NCBI GenBank assembly: GCA_963588535.1
Contig: CAVAII010000049.1
Span: 1-8,789 of the forward strand
DNA length: 8,789 nt
Direction of reading: 5' to 3'
Source of the DNA: Scybalousia_A sp963588535
GTDB taxonomy: Bacteria; Bacteroidota; Bacteroidia; Bacteroidales; P3
Position numbers and translations under genes: made by a program. Below the pieces are notes generated by a model. The model was not told the DNA's origin. It searched no databases and was given only the letters and a program-made list of their open reading frames with translations. Shown here piece after piece: positions 5,717 to 8,789 of the stretch (position 1 is its first letter; every line of letters starts with the position of its first letter).

Positions 5717-7012
5717 ATCCGTTGGCTTATCTTGCCATTTGCCGTCTTGTTTGATTAGATCTATTAGTTTGTTTATCGCATCTTTTTGATCTATATGCGA
5801 CAATACCAATTCTTTTCCCCTATATAAATTGACTGTATCATTACCTGCACCGATATAACCATAGTCTGCGTCTGCCATTTCACCAGGTCCATTAACAATA
5901 CAACCCATAACGGCTATCTTTAATCCTTTTAGATGATTACATGCTTGCTTTACCTTCTCAAATGCCGTCTCTATATCATATTTTGTTCGACCACAAGAAG
6001 GACAAGCAACAAACTCAGCCTTGTATCTCTCTATTCCTAAGGCTTGTAATATATCTTTATCAACAGGATTAGTCTTATCCAGTGTAGATTGTTGGTGTTC
6101 AAGTAGTTTTAGTGCTGAATTACCAATATAAAATATCTCCTCGTTAGGTTTATTAGTAGATATATTCTTATAGTCTTTTAATAGAGCGATTTGCTTTGCT
6201 ATATCAATCTCATTCTCTGGCTTTTCGGTCAAAGAAACTCTTATCGTATCTCCAATTCCTTGCAACAAAAGTGGAGCAATACCGCAAATACTCTTAACTC
6301 TTCCGTAATTGCCGTTGCCAGCCTCGGTAACGCCAAGATGAATAGGGTAGTACATATTCTCATTCTGCATCATACTGACCAAGAGTTTGTTAGCCTCGTA
6401 CATAATAGGCACATCGGAGGCTTTGAGTGAGACAACAATCTTATGAAAATCCATTTTATCCAACATTCGTAAGTATTCCATAGCACTCTCTGCCATAGCC
6501 CTCGGAGTATTGCCATATTTGAATAGAATCCTTTGCGATAACGATCCGTGATTAACGCCTATACGAATGGCAGTTGCGTGTTTTTTGCAGATATCTATCA
6601 AAGGCGAGATATTCTCTATTGCCTTCTGTAGGATATCCTCATATTGTTTTTCTCCAAAACTCGGATCCCAAGCCCTATCTACGTAATTTCCAGGGTTTAT
6701 CCTTATCTTCTCCACAATACCTGCTGCAATTTCGGCAGCCTTTGGATTGAAATGAATATCGGCTACTAAAGGTACGTTAATGTTCTGCTTAGTTAGTTCA
6801 TTCTTAATATTATATAGATTATTCGCTTGTGCAATATCGGCAGAGGTTATACGCACCATTTGGCAACCTTCGTTAACCAGGCTGATAACCTGCCTAACCG
6901 TTGCCATAGTATCTAATGTATCCGTATTAGTCATAGACTGCACAACGACAGGATTATTATTTCCTATCACAATATTGCCAACCTTTACTGCTATTGAAGA
7001 ATTCTTTTCCAT
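5711..7012 (-). CDS. ispG: 4-hydroxy-3-methylbut-2-enyl diphosphate synthase, apparently lacking the central domain
   Basis: IspG (GcpE) is the [4Fe-4S] enzyme that reductively opens the cyclic diphosphate MEcPP to HMBPP in the MEP isoprenoid pathway. Residues 1-280 form the TIM-barrel domain: VQSMTNTDTLDT (24-35), PLVADIHFNPKAA (81-93), RINPGNYVD (104-112), IGVNHGSLSQR (151-161), HLGVTEAG (225-232) and GIGDTIRVSL (252-261). Residues 330-433 form the cluster domain: Cys337 and Cys340 in CPSCGRT, and Cys371 and Glu378 in CIVNGPGEMADADYG, which supply the cluster ligands. The barrel has the long-form insert after RINPGNYVD and the NHGSLS motif. The long forms carry a roughly 200-residue middle domain; here only about 50 residues (283-332) join the halves. 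At 433 residues it lies between E. coli (372) and long forms (about 600). It probably shares a transcript with the TPR gene 21 bp upstream. Its stop overlaps the aroA stop. Confidence 0.95.
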   Translation of the reverse strand: MEKNSSIAVKVGNIVIGNNNPVVVQSMTNTDTLDTMATVRQVISLVNEGCQMVRITSADIAQANNLYNIKNELTKQNINVPLVADIHFNPKAAEIAAGIVEKIRINPGNYVDRAWDPSFGEKQYEDILQKAIENISPLIDICKKHATAIRIGVNHGSLSQRILFKYGNTPRAMAESAMEYLRMLDKMDFHKIVVSLKASDVPIMYEANKLLVSMMQNENMYYPIHLGVTEAGNGNYGRVKSICGIAPLLLQGIGDTIRVSLTEKPENEIDIAKQIALLKDYKNISTNKPNEEIFYIGNSALKLLEHQQSTLDKTNPVDKDILQALGIERYKAEFVACPSCGRTKYDIETAFEKVKQACNHLKGLKIAVMGCIVNGPGEMADADYGYIGAGNDTVNLYRGKELVLSHIDQKDAINKLIDLIKQDGKWQDKPTDC

Positions 7013-7033
7013 GGTCTTGTAATTGTTTGAAAA

Positions 7034-8789
7034 TTAGTTCGAAGTACTCAATTCCTTATATTTCTTTCTCGCCTGATTGATATATAAAGACGAACTATAA
7101 TCCAAAATTATTTTTTCGTAATACTCTTTTGCTTTCGCTTTGTTGTTAAACTTCTCCTCATTTATCTGTGCCAGAAGCATTAAGGCGTCATCTGCCATCA
7201 AGTCAATCGGATATTTCATTATCAAAACCCCTAATAGACTGTCCGCCTTTTGATAATTATCCTCCTTTATCGCAATTTGTGCCCTTTTGTACAAGACTTC
7301 ATCGAACAAAGGGTGAAGAACGTACCAATTATCAATAGAATCCAAATAAGTTTCAGCCTCTTGTAACTTATTCTGATACAACGCAAAATCGGCTTTTGCG
7401 AACCAAGTCAAACCCCTATAAGTGCTGTCCTCGTCCATATTCTCATTTATCAACAAAGACAACTCCATAGCGTCATTTGCAATAAGTTTGGTAGTCGAAG
7501 ACCTTAGGGCGTCCGCCTGTGATAAAGCCCACGGAAAATCTCCTGTGAAATAAGACAAAAGAGCATTGCGAAACTTCGCCTCACTGCCGATTGTCTCGTT
7601 CTTAAAGTCCTTTTCCACCTGCGAATAAATAAGACTCGCTTCCCAAATATCACCATTGATTAGGAAAATATCAGCTCTCGTTAGTTTGCATTCCGCTCTT
7701 AACTGATTAGGTATCTGACGCATAGCAATTATAGTGTCCAAAAGATCCACTGCCTCTTGCGGTTGATTGATCCAGTACGCCAAAACATCGGCATATTGTT
7801 GCATTGTCTTGGCTGTCTTGTAGGTATAGCCTTCGGAGGAGAAGAATTGTTTGTATTCTTTCTCTAAACTACTGATTTCCTTCTGTGTATGGGTAGATTT
7901 TTGGATAAATTGATTGTATAAACAATTCAAAATATTTTGCTTTACCTGATATTTTTCCATCATCTCCTCACCCTGTTTGGACAGAAACTCAAAACCTTGC
8001 AAAGCATACTCAAAACGATTGTTATTCATAGCCATCTGGCAGTATTCATTGACTTGAAAACCATCCGAATTGTTGAATCTTTTGTCTATCGCCTTGGCTT
8101 GTATGAACGCCGAGGAATAATCGTTCTTTTTCATCAAAAGCCAGTAATACAAGAGGTTGAATTGCTGATTTTTGGTGTCTTTTTTTACCTCCTCCAACAC
8201 AACATTGCTAAACGTCTCGTAGAGTTTGTCGTCCTTGTCTCGATAGAAAAGATTGTTTATGTTTACTTCTATCTGGTTTAACGCCTTTGGATCCTTTCTT
8301 AACCAAACAAGATATTCTCTTGCTATTTCATCGTTCTTGCCCAACATTTGATAAATATACGTGATCTCATACGTGTATTTTGTGTCGTCATTAAATAGTT
8401 TTCGACCCTGTTTGTAGGCTTGCGAAGCGTATTCATATTGCCTTAATGACGAGAAATAATTGGCTACTTTGGTGATTTCGCTGTTGTTAGCCCTGAGATT
8501 TTCGATCACTTTGTCGAACTGGTCCTTGGCTTTGTCTTGTTCGTTGTTGTTATAGTAGAACATTCCCAAATCTATTACATAAAGTGGGTTGTCTTTGTTC
8601 TTTTTAATGGAGTGTTTAATTAATTTCTCTTGTTTTTTGGCCTGATTGGTCTTTGTATATGCTTCATTTAGAAGTTGATAATAACTATTATCGAATTTCT
8701 TATCTAATAAATCTTCCAGCAGTCCTATTGCCTCCTCAAACTTCTCTTCTCCCATATATTGTTTGGCGAGAGAAAAATCTACCTGGTTT
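7034..8789 (-). CDS. Large TPR-repeat protein, Bacteroidetes family of unknown function (5' truncated)
   Basis: The frame is open through the right edge, with eleven further codons before ATG 8755 (NQVDFSLAKQY...). These already belong to a TPR helix, so the start lies beyond the window and 584 residues are visible. The protein is helical throughout. TPR-like pairs are clear near the N-terminal side, for example EEKFEEAIGLLEDLLDKK, NNNEQDKAKDQFDKVIENL and LRQYEYASQAYKQGRKLF, and near the C-terminus in EDNYQKADSLLGVLIMKYP and NNKAKAKEYYEKIILDYS. A middle segment, GDFPWALSQADALRSSTTKL followed by IANDAMELSLLI, is a signature I recall from a widespread Bacteroidetes TPR family. The ADDALMLLA spacing near the end resembles YbgF/BamD-type outer-membrane assembly TPRs. 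A scaffold role in the periplasm is a guess, because any signal peptide would be outside the window. ispG follows 21 bp downstream. Confidence 0.85.
   Translation of the reverse strand, partial: NQVDFSLAKQYMGEEKFEEAIGLLEDLLDKKFDNSYYQLLNEAYTKTNQAKKQEKLIKHSIKKNKDNPLYVIDLGMFYYNNNEQDKAKDQFDKVIENLRANNSEITKVANYFSSLRQYEYASQAYKQGRKLFNDDTKYTYEITYIYQMLGKNDEIAREYLVWLRKDPKALNQIEVNINNLFYRDKDDKLYETFSNVVLEEVKKDTKNQQFNLLYYWLLMKKNDYSSAFIQAKAIDKRFNNSDGFQVNEYCQMAMNNNRFEYALQGFEFLSKQGEEMMEKYQVKQNILNCLYNQFIQKSTHTQKEISSLEKEYKQFFSSEGYTYKTAKTMQQYADVLAYWINQPQEAVDLLDTIIAMRQIPNQLRAECKLTRADIFLINGDIWEASLIYSQVEKDFKNETIGSEAKFRNALLSYFTGDFPWALSQADALRSSTTKLIANDAMELSLLINENMDEDSTYRGLTWFAKADFALYQNKLQEAETYLDSIDNWYVLHPLFDEVLYKRAQIAIKEDNYQKADSLLGVLIMKYPIDLMADDALMLLAQINEEKFNNKAKAKEYYEKIILDYSSSLYINQARKKYKELSTSN

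Noticed and set aside
6191..6430. Plus-strand open frame inside ispG
   Set aside because: It is antisense to the conserved IspG barrel and shows no domain; it is a shadow frame.
7937..8281. Plus-strand open frame of 114 codons opposite the TPR gene
   Set aside because: It is hydrophobic only because it is the complement of a Lys/Glu/Asn-rich TPR coding region, and no family is recognisable.

Overview
The window is A+T-rich bacterial DNA with almost no non-coding sequence. Several features point to the phylum Bacteroidota, most likely order Bacteroidales. The cyclophilin-type lipoprotein, the sensor-less sigma-54 activator and the TPR protein match Bacteroidales family members as I remember them. 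The IspG N-terminal barrel is of the long 'plant/Bacteroidetes' lineage. None of the genes is preceded by a convincing Shine-Dalgarno sequence, which is usual in this phylum. No database search was possible, so the placement rests on recognition of the proteins.

The first two thirds (1-5714) is a plus-strand run of six genes. They are a 5'-truncated cyclophilin-type peptidyl-prolyl isomerase lipoprotein, pheS, folB, a soluble phospholipase D/cardiolipin-synthase-type protein, a sigma-54 activator without a sensor domain, and aroA. After a 43-bp gap before pheS the spacings are 8, 5, 7 and -1 bp, so pheS to aroA looks like one operon. It joins unrelated housekeeping jobs: tRNA charging, folate synthesis, phospholipid metabolism, transcription control and the shikimate pathway.

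The last third (5711-8789) is on the minus strand. A large TPR-repeat protein, whose start lies beyond the right edge, is followed after 21 bp by ispG of the MEP isoprenoid pathway. ispG and aroA converge and share four bases at their stop codons, so there is no intergenic space for a terminator. A perfect 10-bp inverted repeat straddles that junction.

I found no tRNA, rRNA, CRISPR array, insertion sequence, phage gene or defence system, and no untranslated stretch above 45 bp. The window is mostly core metabolism. The points that deserve a second look are the IspG that appears to have lost the central domain typical of its lineage, the GAFTNA variant loop in the sigma-54 activator, and the structured convergent aroA/ispG junction. 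I see no clear evidence of a new multi-gene system.
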